From Dichotomocladium elegans (lineage: Eukaryota; Mucoromycota; Mucoromycetes; Mucorales; Lichtheimiaceae), in the NCBI GenBank assembly GCA_025716815.1, contig JAIXMN010000016.1:682001-746000 (forward strand): DNA of 64,000 bases, in the 5' to 3' direction. The notes below the pieces were generated by a model. It saw only the letters and a program-made list of their open reading frames with translations. It had not been told where the DNA came from and did not search any database. Numbering within the stretch: position 1 is the first letter of the stretch; the number at the start of each line of letters is the position of its first letter. Of this stretch, positions 11,420 through 26,555 are shown in pieces. Made by a program: the position numbers and the translations under genes.

Positions 11420-12824
11420 ATGGCTCAGCAAGGTTTCTCAACCCATCTTCCAAAGCCCCCTCACTTTTTGACCACGGCCGACTACACGGCCGAGCAACTT
11501 CTTGACCTTGTTGACCGTGCCGTCAAGTTCAAGGTCGAGTCAAAGTACAGCTACCCTGCCGCCCGCACCGAGAGACCTTTGACCGGCAAGACCCTCGCGC
11601 TCATCTTCTCCAAGCGCTCCACCCGCACACGTGTCGCCACGGAAACTTCCGTCGCCTACCTTGGTACATAAAACACTCCTTCTCCTCCCCTGTCTAGACC
11701 AAAACGAAAAGCGAGTCGTCGACTCCCGCCCCCCCTCCCACTCTCCGCGTGCATGCGTGCGTGCTCGCTCCTGTTTCCGCTCAACTAATGACATCATGTA
11801 GGCGGACATGCGATGTTCTTGGGATCCCAAGATATCCAGCTCGGAGTGAATGAATCGCTGTTGGATACGTCGCGCGTGGTGTCGTCGATGGTCGATGGCA
11901 TCATGGCCCGCGTCAAGGGTCACGAGGAGATCGAGGTGAGATGAGATCTACCGATATGGGGTTGGTTTTGTTTGTTGACGTTTTCTGGCTGCTTGATTGT
12001 TAGCTGCTTGCCAAAGAGTCACGTGTCCCGGTGATCAATGCCCTGTCGGACAAGTATCACCCCACCCAGGCCCTGGCTGACTTGATGACGATGCACGAGC
12101 ATTATCACCACCGCAAGCACGGTGTCCAAGGCCAATACACCGCCCACACGCAGCATCCCCGCGAGACCTTGCCCGGCCTCAAGGTCGCCTGGGTGGGCGA
12201 TGCAAACAACATCCTTCAGGAGATCCTCGTTTCGTTCCCCAAGATCGGTATCAGCGTTGCGGCCGCGTGCCCTGCCGCCTATGCCTGCGACGAGGACGTT
12301 GTCGCGATTGCCAAGGCCGACGCTGCAAAGTCCGGTGCAACCATCACATTCACGTCCGATCCGGCCGTGGCTATTAAGGACGCTGATATCATCATGACCG
12401 ATACATGGTATGGCGAGGAAGTGGGGGGGGAACGATCAATCACCCTGTTGGTCTATGGAAATGGAATGGATATGAACAATACTCTTTCCATATAGGATCA
12501 GTATGGGTCAGGAAGACGAAAAAGTCCAGCGATTGAAGGAATTCGAGGGCTACCAGGTGACAATGGATATGGTCAACAAGGGCGGTGCCAAACCCGATTG
12601 GGTCTTTATGCACTGCCTGCCCCGTCACCATGAGGAGGTCGATGATGAGGTAAAGCGAGAAATAATAGGCGATGGTTATGGTGGGGGTTATGTCGGCTAA
12701 CGTGAGCATTGTGTGTGTATAGGTCTTTTATTCCGACCGATCCCTTGTTTTCCCTGAAGCAGAGAACCGCAAATGGACCATTCTTACTGTCATTGAGGCC
12801 TTGATGGTCCGTGGTGGTATTTAA
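11420..12824 (+). CDS. ARG3: Ornithine carbamoyltransferase (multi-exon)
   Basis: The enzyme makes citrulline from ornithine and carbamoyl phosphate in arginine synthesis. All family motifs are present across five exons: SKRSTRTR (carbamoyl phosphate binding), [20 protein letters not shown], a Rossmann-like [20 protein letters not shown], and the catalytic HCLPRH with EEVDDEVFY. The protein ends at VRGGI. Introns are short GT-AG introns at about 11.66-11.80, 11.94-12.00, 12.41-12.49 and 12.65-12.72 kb. The start is the first ATG after a pyrimidine-rich leader. The N-terminus [19 protein letters not shown] has no Arg-rich presequence, so the product may be cytosolic as in baker's yeast. The symbol ARG3 follows yeast; argB/OTC are used elsewhere. 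Identification is firm. Confidence 0.96.
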
Positions 12825-13175
12825 GCTAGCCATGCCTCTTCTTTCACTTCCCTCACCGCTTCCCCCCCCCACCCTCGCCATTCCTACTCTTTCCCCCCAC
12901 CCTCCAACCCCATCTAGAAGCAAAAATGTCCTTGAAGCAGGGATTATACAAATAGAGAATGTTCCCGTTTCCACCTCTCAAGAAAAGAAAAACGTTGTGC
13001 GTTGATTGGAACCGCGTCTTTTTCTTAACAACGGACTTATCGTAGCGAGTACGAGGCACATCCCCCCCAAAAAGGCAAGAGGGGAGAGAGACAACCACCG
13101 CAGCCATGGAAAGGAAAGGAAATTTATTCAGATCATACAAGTAGATTCTATGTGATGGAAATGCAAATGGCTCTT
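12825..13175. other. Convergent 3' region between OTC and ROK1 genes
   Basis: This stretch is pyrimidine-rich, with C tracts near 12,863-12,900. It should hold the two 3' untranslated regions. No gene is seen. Confidence 0.6.
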
Positions 13176-15724
<2,549 letters not shown>

Positions 15725-15872
15725 TCTGCAGGAAAAACTAGGTGTACGTTTAATACAGAGAGCAAATAATTTTTTCTATCCAACATCCCTTTTTTGGAAA
15801 TGTGACGGGGGGGACCAAGTCCGTTACCCGATTGGGGGTGGGGGGGGAAATCATCGTTTATTAATAATTATT

Positions 15873-17741
15873 TTATGACTCAATGGCTGCCATAAGGTCA
15901 TGAAGTATGTCGTAGCACTCGTTCAGTAACGCCGTACAAATTGCCTGGCCTAAGAATTCATCCCCATGACGTTAACCCAATCCGACCCGATCGCCCCCAC
16001 CCCTATCATACCTTCTGGGATATTGTTGTCTTCGTCGTAAAAGATACCATTGATGCGCATATTGTCAATGCTGGCCAGCTTCATCTGATATCTGCAGAGA
16101 GAGACACGTTAGCTATTCATGGACGCAGACAAAGCATAGCACTTACGGATACAGCTCTCTTGCTGAGTCTGGCCTACCGCATTTTTGGACTTCAACGAGA
16201 CACCGTCGGACCGTGCTGAGTTGATTGTGGATAGGCATGAGAGCCTCTGCGACGGGAACATTTTCGCTCAGCATTTTGGTGATAAGACGGTAACATCCGC
16301 GGAGCAGAAAGTTGATGACGGTCTGGCCTTCGGGTACACTTCCGCTCGTGTCCTTGAACTTGCCCTGCACACGTAACTTCTCGATCTCCTGCAGCTGTAC
16401 CTGGAACGCGTAGAGGTCTGTCTCACGCAGTGTCCACCGGTGTGTCAACGAAAGACGTTCCAGCTGGTCCTTGATCTCCTTGAGTCGCTCTGCCAACGGT
16501 ACTAGGGATAACGAAATACTTTCGGTCGATGCAAGCAAATCGTGTATCTCCTCGTAGAGCTGCTCCATCAAGCCCACAATCAACCCTTTGCCTGCGAGTG
16601 GATGACCATCATCCTGGTGCGACAGCAGTACGGTGGAGGCCTGGTCAATCTGCCGAAGCTGGAAAAAGTTCCCTCGCCCTTTCTTTTTAGACACGGCTGC
16701 TGTTTTTGCCGATCGCTTTTTACCTTTTCCTGGAAGGGCGCAATATCCGCGGCTGTAAATCCGGAGGGCTGCGATGCAATTCTACCGAGCTCGCGTCGCA
16801 GCGTCGTTAACTCCACATGCAATGGTTTCCTAACCGCATCCACGTACACACACGTTTGTTTGTCAGCACTAGAGTGAACAATCCGGGTTCGCTGACATTT
16901 TGCTCACAGTTCCGGAGACACGTCCCGCGTTGCCGTCATTAAATTGTTAAGTTCATGCTCCATAGAATTTATCAGCTGCGTGTCGAGGTGGTACAGAATC
17001 CATGCGTCATTACTCACGAGAACGCGACAATTTCTTTTTCAGGAGATCCAAAAATGATGATGACGATTCCGTCCCGTTCTCCTCTGAGAGAATGATGCTT
17101 TCGACATCCTTCAACCGGTCTTCGATCTCGATGAGGATTGCGTCTGTATAAATCCCCATCCGTGTCAATTGCGCCAGATAGCGCTATACGCTGGTCGAGT
17201 AAGTTCTGTGTGGTCACCATTTCTTTTTTTGGGGGAAGGGGAGGGAGAAAGTACCTCGGCTGTCACCAAATGGACATAGACGGCCGGGCCTTGAATTATA
17301 TAATAAGACAAAGAGAGAGAAGAAAAGCGTGCAACATGAGCGATTTTCGCTTGATGGTTTGGAGACACAAGAGACCCGCTTGCTTACTTTGCCGGTTCCG
17401 CCCCAGGCTCATGTAAAAGAGCGACAGGAGCGACATGACGTCGTCCAGCACGTCGTTTAGTCTGTTGCGATAAAGAGGATCCCACACATGGCCTGCCCGT
17501 ATGGCCGCAAGCGTCTCGACTTGCTTTTCAGTCTCGCCGTACAATTTCAAGATCGTCTCACCCCTGAGACTCGACTCTCGGTCTTTTTTCAGAGCCGAGA
17601 GCTTGTGTCGAATCGTGATTAGATTTTCGAGCACCAATGTCTCTAATGGAGACTCGGCATGAGCGAAGGTCTGCTGAATGCAATGCAGTGGCGGTCATGA
17701 ATGCACATTTTACCTTGAGGCGGAATGGGAGCAACAGACAT
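15873..17741 (-). CDS. UPF0662/DUF2408 family protein of unknown function (multi-exon)
   Basis: This is a fungal-specific helical protein with no established function. Recognisable segments are LSALKKDRESSLRGETILKL with HVWDPLYRNRLNDVLDD in the N-terminal half, LRGCYRLITKML and RLSLTHRWTLRETDLYAFQ in the middle, and MRINGIFYDEDNNIPEGQAI near the end. Two related halves each contain an EGQ segment (VPEGQTVIN and IPEGQAICT), as in DUF2408 proteins. The start ATG at 17,739-17,741 gives MSVAPIPPQ. The first intron, from GTAAAATG to an acceptor TTAG, restores the frame into ETLVLENLITIRH. About six short introns follow. Domain family is fairly sure; cellular role is unknown. Confidence 0.82.
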
Positions 17742-18234
17742 GGTATGTGAGTAGTTTGCGTTGCAGTGCCAAATAAAAAGAAAAGAGGGAGAGAGGAAGG
17801 GGAAGCAGATCTCCTAAATAGAACTTTAGTCTCGGACGCCTCCGCCACCCACCTCACCTCCTTCCCCACCCCCCACTGTAAGCATACCCGTTTCTGGTCC
17901 TATGACCTCCCCAAACCACCCTTGCGGAAGCCTTGCAACCACATGAAAATGCAAGCGCATGATGCAGCAAGTAACGTAATGTGGCCTTCTAGGCGACGGG
18001 GAAAAGTGAGAAAGGTTTTCAGCATGATTTCCCAACGCACAGTTTCATGATAAATCGCGGCTATGAAATCTTATTGTCATGACCTTATTCCGGCAATGCT
18101 TTATGGGTAAAAAAAAATGGTACAGATATGCTGTGTGACCACTTGCTAATATCACGCTTCAATGCCGGAAAAGGTTTAGGAACCCTTTTGATAGACCCTG
18201 ATGAGTGTGACACGCACATGCAACACATCAATTC
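17742..18234. other. Gene-free stretch between UPF0662 and P450 genes
   Basis: It should contain the UPF0662 promoter and the P450 3' untranslated region. No coding sequence or RNA gene is seen; there is a purine-rich stretch near 17,775-17,810. Confidence 0.55.
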
Positions 18235-20543
18235 CTAGTAACGGCGCTTGAAGACGATTGGCATGTCTTTTGGCTTGACAAGCCCGATCCCGGTAGTTAT
18301 TATCTTGTGTCTGTGGATCGAGTCTTCGGGTAGCGACAGTTCGTACTTTCGCACTAGATGAGCACGATATGAGTTATATTCCCGGACTTTTGTCATTTCC
18401 TGCTTAAAGGATTTAACTTACGCAGCATGGGAAGCAAGGTCCGCTGCTCATCAAGACTAAAGTTCATACCGATGCACTGGCGCGAGCCATTACTAAATGG
18501 AGACCATGCAATGCCTTGGCTAGCCAATTGATCTGCCTCACCGCCTGCCGCGAAACGCTCGGGGTTGAATTCCTCGGGGTTTTTCCAGACGGCTGGGTTG
18601 TGGTGCAGCTCGTGGATTTGAAGCGTAACATATGTGCCCTTGGGAATAAAGACACCGTTCAGCTCTGTATCTTCTGTTGCTATGCGCGGAAAGACAGATG
18701 AGGCGGGGGAATTCATACGCATTGTCTATACGGAGTATAAGGTGGGGAAAAAAAGAAGTCATAAGCCTACTTCATTGTTCCGAGTGCCTTTCTCTCTCTC
18801 TCTTTCTCTCTCTATGTGTTTGTGTGATTCCTACCAACCCTCTCCTCCTCCCCCCCCGTGCTTTAGATATATATATACCTCTTTGAGAATCATATCAATG
18901 TATGGCATGCTTCGCACTTGCTCCAAAGTAGGCAGGACGTGCTCAGGTGCGTCACCGAGTACCCCGAGGACTTCTTTTCGTGCCTTCTCCTGAATTTCCT
19001 GTTTGTTATACGTACAAGGGTTAGGACAAATTTTACAACCCTTTCCCATCGAAAATGATCAGTGAAATGCGCTGGCTTACAGGATATCTCGCCAAAAAGC
19101 CAACTGCATACGCAAGTGCGCTGGCGGTGGTTTCATGGCCCGCAATGAAGAATATACAAAGATTACTCTATTGAACACAATGCGTGAGCCGTTATATGCT
19201 TGTGTAGTTGGGCGTTGCACGGCGCACTTGCCTTGAGTTCTTCATCCGAGAGAATCCCGTCACCCTTCTCGCCTGCTTCAATCATCAACGTCAGTAGGTC
19301 CTTCTCACGCTCGTCTTGAGTATCCCGGATCATCTGACGCTTGGCGGCAATGACGGTGTCAATCTTTTCCAGTAGCTTGGTGAGCTCCTGGTGCGCGCGA
19401 ACGCGGCTAGGGAATAATCGGACGAATGGCGGGCGGTCAAGGAAAGGAAACACGATAAAGAACGGTTTGCGTGACTCGGTGACAAACCGATCGTAACAGA
19501 CAACCCATTCATTCTCTGGTTCCTCGATCGCATGGAATTCGAAGCCTGCAGAAGCATTCGGCGGTATGAGCAAAGAGGCAAAAAAGCACTGTTACTGCTA
19601 CGTAGAGAACACTCACCAAACCCTGCGAGACCAATCACATCAAGAGCAAAGCGTTGTGTCATATCGTTGAAGTCCACTGGCGCTCCTCCGTTGACTTCGA
19701 GCTGCTTATCAATCACGTCAAGGACCTTTGCAGAAAGACGGCCAAAGAGATGGACGGGCATAGCACGGTGAAAGGCCGGGTTGACCACCTACGTCATTCG
19801 ATGATGCATCGGTTGAACTGATATTCTCTCCATACACGTCGCACACCCCTATCCCGTCTCTTTTTTTGTTTTTGTTTTTGATTCACTCCTCGCTCTGCTC
19901 AGTAAAGTACATACCTTTCTCTGGTTCTTCCAGCGATGGCCGATCAAGTTGATTATGTTACCACCCAGAGTGAAACGGGAGCCCAGCGTGCCTTCTCGTA
20001 GGGTTATTTTGTCCTCGGCCTTTACAAAAAGGTCTAGATATTTTCTACATGAGTAACCTGCGCTCTGGCTCTGTTGCAATACCCTCTCCTTACCTGTTTT
20101 GAGAAGGTATTTCTTCGCTGCTTCCGGATTTGCAATGGTGACATTCCAGCCGAACAGATCAAAACGCTAAACTCGTAATAGAGTAGCGCGAGTACATAAA
20201 GGATTTAGAAGGGAGGCATCTTATATATATATATATCCAAACATACAGTATAGATCCCAGTCTCGGATTGGGCGAGCATTGGCAAAGAGATCTTTTGCGC
20301 AATCTCATCGATGGATTTGTCTTGCAAGAATTCCTTGACGTACGCGAGAAAGCTAACGGACGGGATGTGCCGTATGTTTCGAGGCGGACGCGCTACTTTG
20401 TCATAGACCATGTACAAACCAATAAGCGCTACGGCAGCTGCGATGGATATTCTGGTAGGCTTTTGCCGCTGAGAGGTCATTGCAAAGGCTTTGTAATAAC
20501 CGCTCAGATAATCTGTCGCGAGATGATAGATGGAAGTGTTCAT
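18235..20543 (-). CDS. Cytochrome P450 monooxygenase, membrane-anchored (multi-exon)
   Basis: This is a complete-looking microsomal P450. The first exon encodes a short N-terminus and a hydrophobic anchor (ISIAAAVALIGLYMVYDKVA) followed by the proline-rich hinge RPPRNIRHIPS. Later exons give the C-helix region GHRWKNQRKVVNPAF, the I-helix oxygen-activation motif FIAGHETTASAL, the K-helix region around ILKEAMRMNSPA, the PERF-like segment NPERFAAGG, and the heme-ligand loop FSNGSRQCIG with the axial Cys. The protein ends IVFKRRY. About eight short introns interrupt it. The layout resembles fungal CYP5xxx/CYP3-CYP4-clan-like enzymes, but the subfamily and substrate cannot be told by eye. No neighbouring biosynthetic cluster suggests a pathway. 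Confidence 0.92.
20221..20236. repeat. TA microsatellite in a P450 intron
   Basis: This short run of alternating T and A lies within the intron next to the first P450 exon. It is a simple repeat only. Confidence 0.8.
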
Positions 20544-22854
20544 GACGGGGATGTTGAAAAGGAGAAAGAAAGAGATACAAATATCTTATCCCGTCCGGAA
20601 GAGTAGGGCGTATATTTATATTAAAGATTACCACTCCTCACCCCACACACACACACATACACACTGACCGAAATACGTGCAGAGGCGCAGCAAACAGACA
20701 CTCCAGCTACGTACATGCAGCTGCTGCAGATGACGTTGTGTTTTCTGAGAATCCGGGCTCTCACACAGGCCATGTGATGAAAGAAAAAATACATAAAGAC
20801 ATCCAGTTGAGCATAAGTGTCGTTGTTTTCCTTATAGAAGATCGGCGGTGCTATGCCCATGGGCTTAAAGTAATACCATGTTGCGCTATACTGTCTGGCC
20901 GTATACCTGGGATCGATGGTTTAGCACACATGGGCATTCTCTTGATCATGCTCTGCGAGTCCATGCACTTTGCATGTGTGCTAGCCAAAAGGTAGAGTCT
21001 GTGAATTTACTGCTGTTGTTATTATTCCAATCGGTGATGCCTTTTCTATACTATAGTTTTAGCTCCGGGTAAGGGGTTGAGGTGCGGTGGGGAAATAGCT
21101 TCTCCTGTTTGATCCTAAATCGACTTTTATCGCTGCATAATTTTGAGCGTTTAGGCTAATAGGGAGCAACAGCAAGGAGTCTAATTATGGAAGTTTGCAA
21201 CGCTCTCATCCATCGTAGAGTCAGATATTCTACTTGTATGTTGAAACCAATGTTGGGCGCTTTCCTGCGGGTGCGACGTCTATTGCAAGACTTGGCACAT
21301 CCCAAAGACACCGCAGCCGAGTCTGTGTTGGGTACCCAGGAATCTTGGAAGATATTTCTTGGGTCGCGTCTCTTCACACTTCGTGGCGCCGCAGTAGCAT
21401 TAAAATCCAACTTTATTAGCAATGAGCATTTGGACAGAACTTATCCTTCCTGCAATCTTGGAAAAGTCCCAATTTGCAGCCATCTGTACACGCTTCATCG
21501 TTCCTCTCCTATTTCCAAGGTTCGCTTGTTGCCTCTCTCTTTCTCCCACATGGCCACGCCGTAAAAAGATACCAATGTACGTGTTCTACGCGGTGACGGG
21601 GGATTTATTTTCCGACAATTGAAACACCATGTGCATCCGGATGTCAATATTTCCCAATAAATGAAATGCATCAGACCGCAGCATGCATCATTGTTTATCA
21701 CCGTGCAGAAGCAAAGTGCGTGTCAGCTCAGCAGACAGAGCATGGTACTCGGCACTGGGCACTTACTGTTTATCCACATACGTACATACTCTGTTATGAA
21801 TAATAAAATCGTACAAGATTTCGTATCTGTGAATTGAAACATATGGAGGTAGCGGATCCTTCACAGCTTGGTTATTTACACTGTGCCCAGGGATGGGTGA
21901 ATCTAAGGGGTGGCAACGGCTGAGTCCGAGAATAGGCAACGTTAGGAGTACGATAACAGATGAAGGGATACTATCACATACCATATGCGAGCGGCCTGGC
22001 CATGACGCTCCCCCAAAGCAATACCCCTTCTCCACCGTAACTCACCACCGATAAGGTTGGAACACTGTACATACATAGCAGTCGACTGAGATATCATGAC
22101 AGAGTCAGCACCCTGCACGAGGTAGCCATTTATACCTACAGTATGAGGCAACGAAGGAGGCGATAGACCAAAATGGTTCTGTTCGAATCTCGATAATTTA
22201 CAAAAAAAGTACTGCAGGGGGGCCGATAATGTCACTTTAACCTGCGAGCAAACCAGCCCGTTTATTCATATCGCATATGAGATGAGCAGCACTCGAGGAC
22301 ATGTTTTGCTATACGCTTCTCCTTGGAAGATCTATCCACTATAGAATCCATGGCGTTGTTGCACATATGTGCACATGGGCCCAAACATACCTTTATGCTG
22401 GTACGCCTGGGATATTATGTTTGCCAGCTGAGGTTACCTTTCTTTTGTCTGTTTTCTGCGTACAGATGCACAGGCCCGTTCTCTTGCACCATGCCATTGC
22501 TGCATTTCATGATAATATGATATCCAGACTCATTCAATGAAACCGGCATTTCTTGCACTAGAACAATTAATGAGAAGGTTCTTACCAATGCATTCTAAAA
22601 TAATCCTTTATGATCTTCATCCACATCGCATGAAAAATGCTATGGTTCGATGATTTACAAGGATAACTGTCAGGATCTTCTTTTTTTTAAAAAAAAAAAT
22701 TGTAGAGGTGGATTTCAACTCGAAGAATTTGCAGGAAGAAAAGTAGAAATAGGGTTAGCTCCCTTACGATTTTCACAGTGAATAGGCTTTAATGTGTAAG
22801 TAGATACATGATACAAGATGGGGGGGTGGAGAGAGAAATAATGGCGGAAGACTT
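20544..22854. other. Large gene-free stretch upstream of the P450 gene
   Basis: No gene is supported. A TATA-like AT stretch lies at about 20,608-20,625, before the P450 start, and a CA repeat at 20,645-20,664. Overlapping open frames on both strands at about 21.16-21.56 kb are short and resemble no family I know. A segment at 21,722-21,750 looks like a tRNA D-arm but has no matching B box. Confidence 0.5.
20645..20664. repeat. CA-rich microsatellite
   Basis: A short CA repeat with one interruption lies in the P450 upstream region. Confidence 0.8.
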
Positions 22855-24526
22855 CTACACTTGTTCCTGACGCGGTTGAAATAATGGATTATTGCCAGCA
22901 GATGAACGTTTGTCTTCGCTTATGACAGGCGCGAGAGCATGTGTGCTGTTGTTACCGACCGTGTACATCTCCCGCCTCCGCCGAGCCCGGAGCTTGGCTC
23001 GCTTCCGTGCGAGTCGATACGAATCGACACCACAGAGAAGTACCTTATGGAAAAACTCGGGTAGGTAAGATAAGTAACCATCGACGAGGGCCATCCAGCC
23101 GCTCATGCGCGGCGCATCGTCTTCCATGTGCTTCAGGACCGCGTCTTGAGGCCCGAAATACTTCAACATCATGAATGAGACCACGACCATGACCGTGCAG
23201 ATGATAATAACATAGACGCCGTTCTTCACAGCCGCAGAGGGCCATGCGAGGTCATCGCCTGATTGGGTCCCGTCCGTGCCCTTGATGACATCCTTCGTCT
23301 CCAGAATACTGAGCAGGATGTCGCCAAAGTAGAATATGATCATGATCGGGCCCTTGACGCACCAGAACATACCATGGGCCGTGATGTTGCCCCGCTTCCA
23401 CTCTTCTTCAAATACGGCCAAGTACGTGAAAAGCGCGGCGAGGATGATGGAGAGACTCGTGAAGTTGATAATAGTCAAATATACGTATGCGCCATGAAAG
23501 TTGTACGTCTCTGCGCAATAGTAGCCCTTAGCCTCACTGGCAATGGAAGCCAATGCATCGATGATTGCCCTGATAGCATTTATGACGGTTACCATGCCGC
23601 TGTCTGACTGGTCTGTGCCTCTCTCTCTTTCTCTCTCTTTTATATATATACCAGATGGGATACTGGAAGACAAGAATATCCGTAATAACTCGATAGTGCA
23701 TTCCGAACTTCGATTTGCTGTAAGGTGGATTGCGGTGGAGAAGGTGAATGGGAGGTTTCCTATTCAACCTCTCCCAATGAAACAGATCGGCACTTACATC
23801 CTAATTGGATATAAACCAAGCACCTTGGTCCTAACAGGAACCTTTGCATCGCCGGCTTCTTCACGAAAAGGAGAGATATACGCTTGTAGACAGATATAGA
23901 GGTTGAAGACCGCAAAGCTTTCGAAGAGCGTTGCAAAGAACCGGATTGTGGTCGAATAGTCATATCGTAGGTACGAAAACCATGCTCTATTACACGTGTG
24001 CGCAATTAGTCGGGATTTAGAGTGTGTGCACGCGAAATGGGGCTCACAAGGTGGCGTAAACCGGAGGATAAAGTAACACCCGAAGTTTGTGGCGTTGGAT
24101 GGACGGGTCGCTTTAATATTATTTCACAGCCGTCAGTTACAGCAACAACATGCTCCTCTGATGAGCACTTACTAGTAGTTTCGTATATGACGAGTGATAT
24201 TGACTAGAGTAACGATCCAGATTATGAGAATCAGGAGCAGACAGAGCATCCAGCCCCATATGTGCCAATTTTCACTGCAAACAGAATCAGCCAATGTCAT
24301 TTCATAGAATTGGTAATGGCCATCGTAATTACTCTGGATGGACTAAGAGATCGCGCCAGTTGAGTCCAGGGTTGCTATATTGAAAGAGCATTGTAAGTAG
24401 CACAGTCTATATAAACTGTAGACGCGACCTTTGCGGAAGCCAATATATCTACATGACTTACAAGCCTGCTATGGTCCGGAAACCGGGTTCTGTCGGGCAG
24501 CTTTTTGCGTCGATCTCGCTATCCAT
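22855..24526 (-). CDS. TMEM184/DUF300 (organic solute transporter alpha-like) seven-TM protein (multi-exon)
   Basis: This is a polytopic membrane protein of the DUF300/TMEM184/OSTalpha family, thought to move organic solutes or act on vacuolar and plasma membranes. The first small exon starts MDSEIDAKSC at 24,526. The next encode NPGLNWRDLL, a hydrophobic helix MLCLLLILIIWIVTLVNI and the family hallmark AWFSYLRYDYSTTIRFFATL followed by FESFAVFNLYICLQAYI. The last exon (from about 23,620) supplies further helices (LTIINFTSLSIILAALFTYL, GPIMIIFYFGDILLSIL, VYVIIICTVMVVVSFMML) and a basic, cytosolic-looking tail (SYRLARKRAKLRARRRREM). It has the order and spacing of fungal TMEM184 proteins. Substrate is unknown. 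A CT/TA-rich intron lies at about 23,618-23,650. Confidence 0.85.
23618..23650. repeat. CT and TA simple repeats in a TMEM184 gene intron
   Basis: Runs of CT are followed by a short TA run. On the coding strand this is a purine-rich tract at an intron-exon boundary. Confidence 0.7.
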
Positions 24527-26555
24527 TACCCTTCTTGTGGCTTTGTAAGAAGATGAAGAAGCGGGGGGGAGAGAAACGAGAAAAGAAGAGGAGGAGAAGG
24601 ATCAAAAAGGGGCGCTCAAACAAAAAGAATCCCTCAAATGGAAGCGAAATAAAATCCTTTTTTTAGACTATTTTTCCAAAAGCAAGAAAAGTTCCCCTTC
24701 TCCATCTGTTCGGAAACTGAACCGAGCACCAGTGCGTTTTTCTTGGCATCAAAATAAAAATCCGCTCTCGTTACAGCCTCGCTACAAACTACTTGTCAGC
24801 TCTGGAAGAAAGACTTGACTGTCGATGTGGCTATTTCGTCATGCACACACATACATGCATCCCCTAGAAACAAAGGAACGGGAGCAGAGCGGGAGAGAAA
24901 AGAGTCGGATGAATCCATGGTAGCATTACAGTGTCCAGATTAAGCAGGCCCGATCTTTTGTGTACTCGAGGTTCAGATCACGGTTTTGCGCCACTCTGGG
25001 GGAATAAGCCGCTTGCGGACCAAGTTGGCTTGATGGAGCCTTGTCTTGGCCATTCTGCAGAAAATGGAATTGCTAGCCATCCCTAAAACGAACATGGCTG
25101 CTCCCCGTCCTGTATAAAGTACTTCTTCGAACCCAAATCTGATCATCATGAAACATTGGGTACCTGAAAGACTTGTTTACGATCGAAAGAAAAAAATGAC
25201 TGCGATGTGGAATTATGGGGTCTTGTGCAGGCAAAGCCCAAGCGGATATCTCGTACATGCTCATTGTGAAGTTAGAAAAGGGTCTCCTTGCTCTTCCAGC
25301 TTGAGCTTTTCTTGTGTGTAACAAGCGCGGTCGGTCTATTTTTAGATAAAACAGTATAGCAATGCATGATCTTTTTGGGCGCAACCTGGCTACTAGACAC
25401 ATAGACATAGCGGTTGGCGGGAACGGCATGAAAGCCAGACGAGCGGGTCGTGTTGTTGAGACACAGTACATGCTCCGCGTTACTGCACCACACACTAGAT
25501 TGGCGGTGGCGATGTCGTTGAAATAAACGGTATTCTTTGACTAACGTGTACAAGCTTATTTGGCCAGTTTACGATATATAGCTGCATTTGACTTTTGTTT
25601 TCTTTTTCTTCAGCCATCAGGTCCGGGGATTTGTGCAGCAGTATGCTCATAATTTACCATTATAATGTATTCCGATGCAAATGTCCGGTGTGTGAACAGA
25701 GAGATGGAAGAGGGTAAACACTTTCTGCCCACAACATCCTGTCCACGTAAAGAAATGGATTGCTTTCATGTCGATGGTAGAGCATTGGTATGCGGCCTTT
25801 CCTTTTATGGTATGTCCCCCCCATTCTCCCCTGAGTTGGGGAGAGACTCAAGTATCAAAGAAACTTGACAGCTGAAACGCCGACGGTTTCTTTCTTTTCT
25901 TCTTTTCTGAAATAAACGAATAGAGTACAAAAAGGAAACCACGCAAATGAAAGGCCCAGTCATATGCAATCAATGCCAACAGCGCGTTCTACATGACTAA
26001 GGGCTATTCCCCTTCGCTGCATGTGCTTATTTGACAGCAAGCAACAGGGAAAATTGATGAATAAGCAGAATCTCCATCGGAGAAGTTGCCATGACAAAAT
26101 ATCGCCAAGCAAAATGCTGCTGACGATCCGCCGCCCGATGATGGAGCACTATGCGATCCTGTCCTTGCGGTCTGGTTGGTTTCTAATGCTCTCCACATAA
26201 GTAGGTTGATGATCCTCGCCATCTATCTTTTTTTTTTTGCTCGTTGTCCGGACAAAACGGGAAGGCCTTTGTTACCAATCCCTTTTCTTGAACGTGGCAC
26301 AGATTGCCACGGGGGGATGGGGGATGGAGCGGATAGCAATGAGGAAAACGCCTCGATTGAACCCAAGGGGGTTGGTTGGTTGGTTGGGGTTGGAAAGGCC
26401 TGGGGTTGGGAAGCAAAGCATCAGCATCCATTTCCGAACAGAAAAAAAAATTCAAGCAACAAAGAGCTAAACGCGGCCGTCCTTCTCTCTCTCTTTCTTT
26501 TCGTTTTTTTTTTTCCTCTTTCTGCCTACTTTTTGTTTCTTTGATTTATTCGTTC
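24527..26555. other. Gene-free stretch between divergent TMEM184 and ABHD-like genes
   Basis: The segment should hold both promoters. An open frame on the minus strand at about 25.07-25.50 kb opens only with GTG, overlaps another frame and matches no family I know, so I do not call it. A pyrimidine-rich leader lies just before the hydrolase ATG. Confidence 0.5.

Noticed and set aside
21156..21564. Overlapping open frames of 88-125 codons on both strands
   Set aside because: They conflict with each other, match no family and have no splice or leader context.
21722..21765. tRNA-like D-arm (AGCTCAGCAGACAGAGC)
   Set aside because: There is no matching B box (GGTTCGAnnCC) at the right distance and no acceptor stem.
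22170..22195. B-box-like sequence TGTTCGAATCT
   Set aside because: No A box or cloverleaf can be built around it on either strand.
25073..25495. 140-codon minus-strand open frame
   Set aside because: It opens only with GTG, overlaps another open frame and resembles no family.
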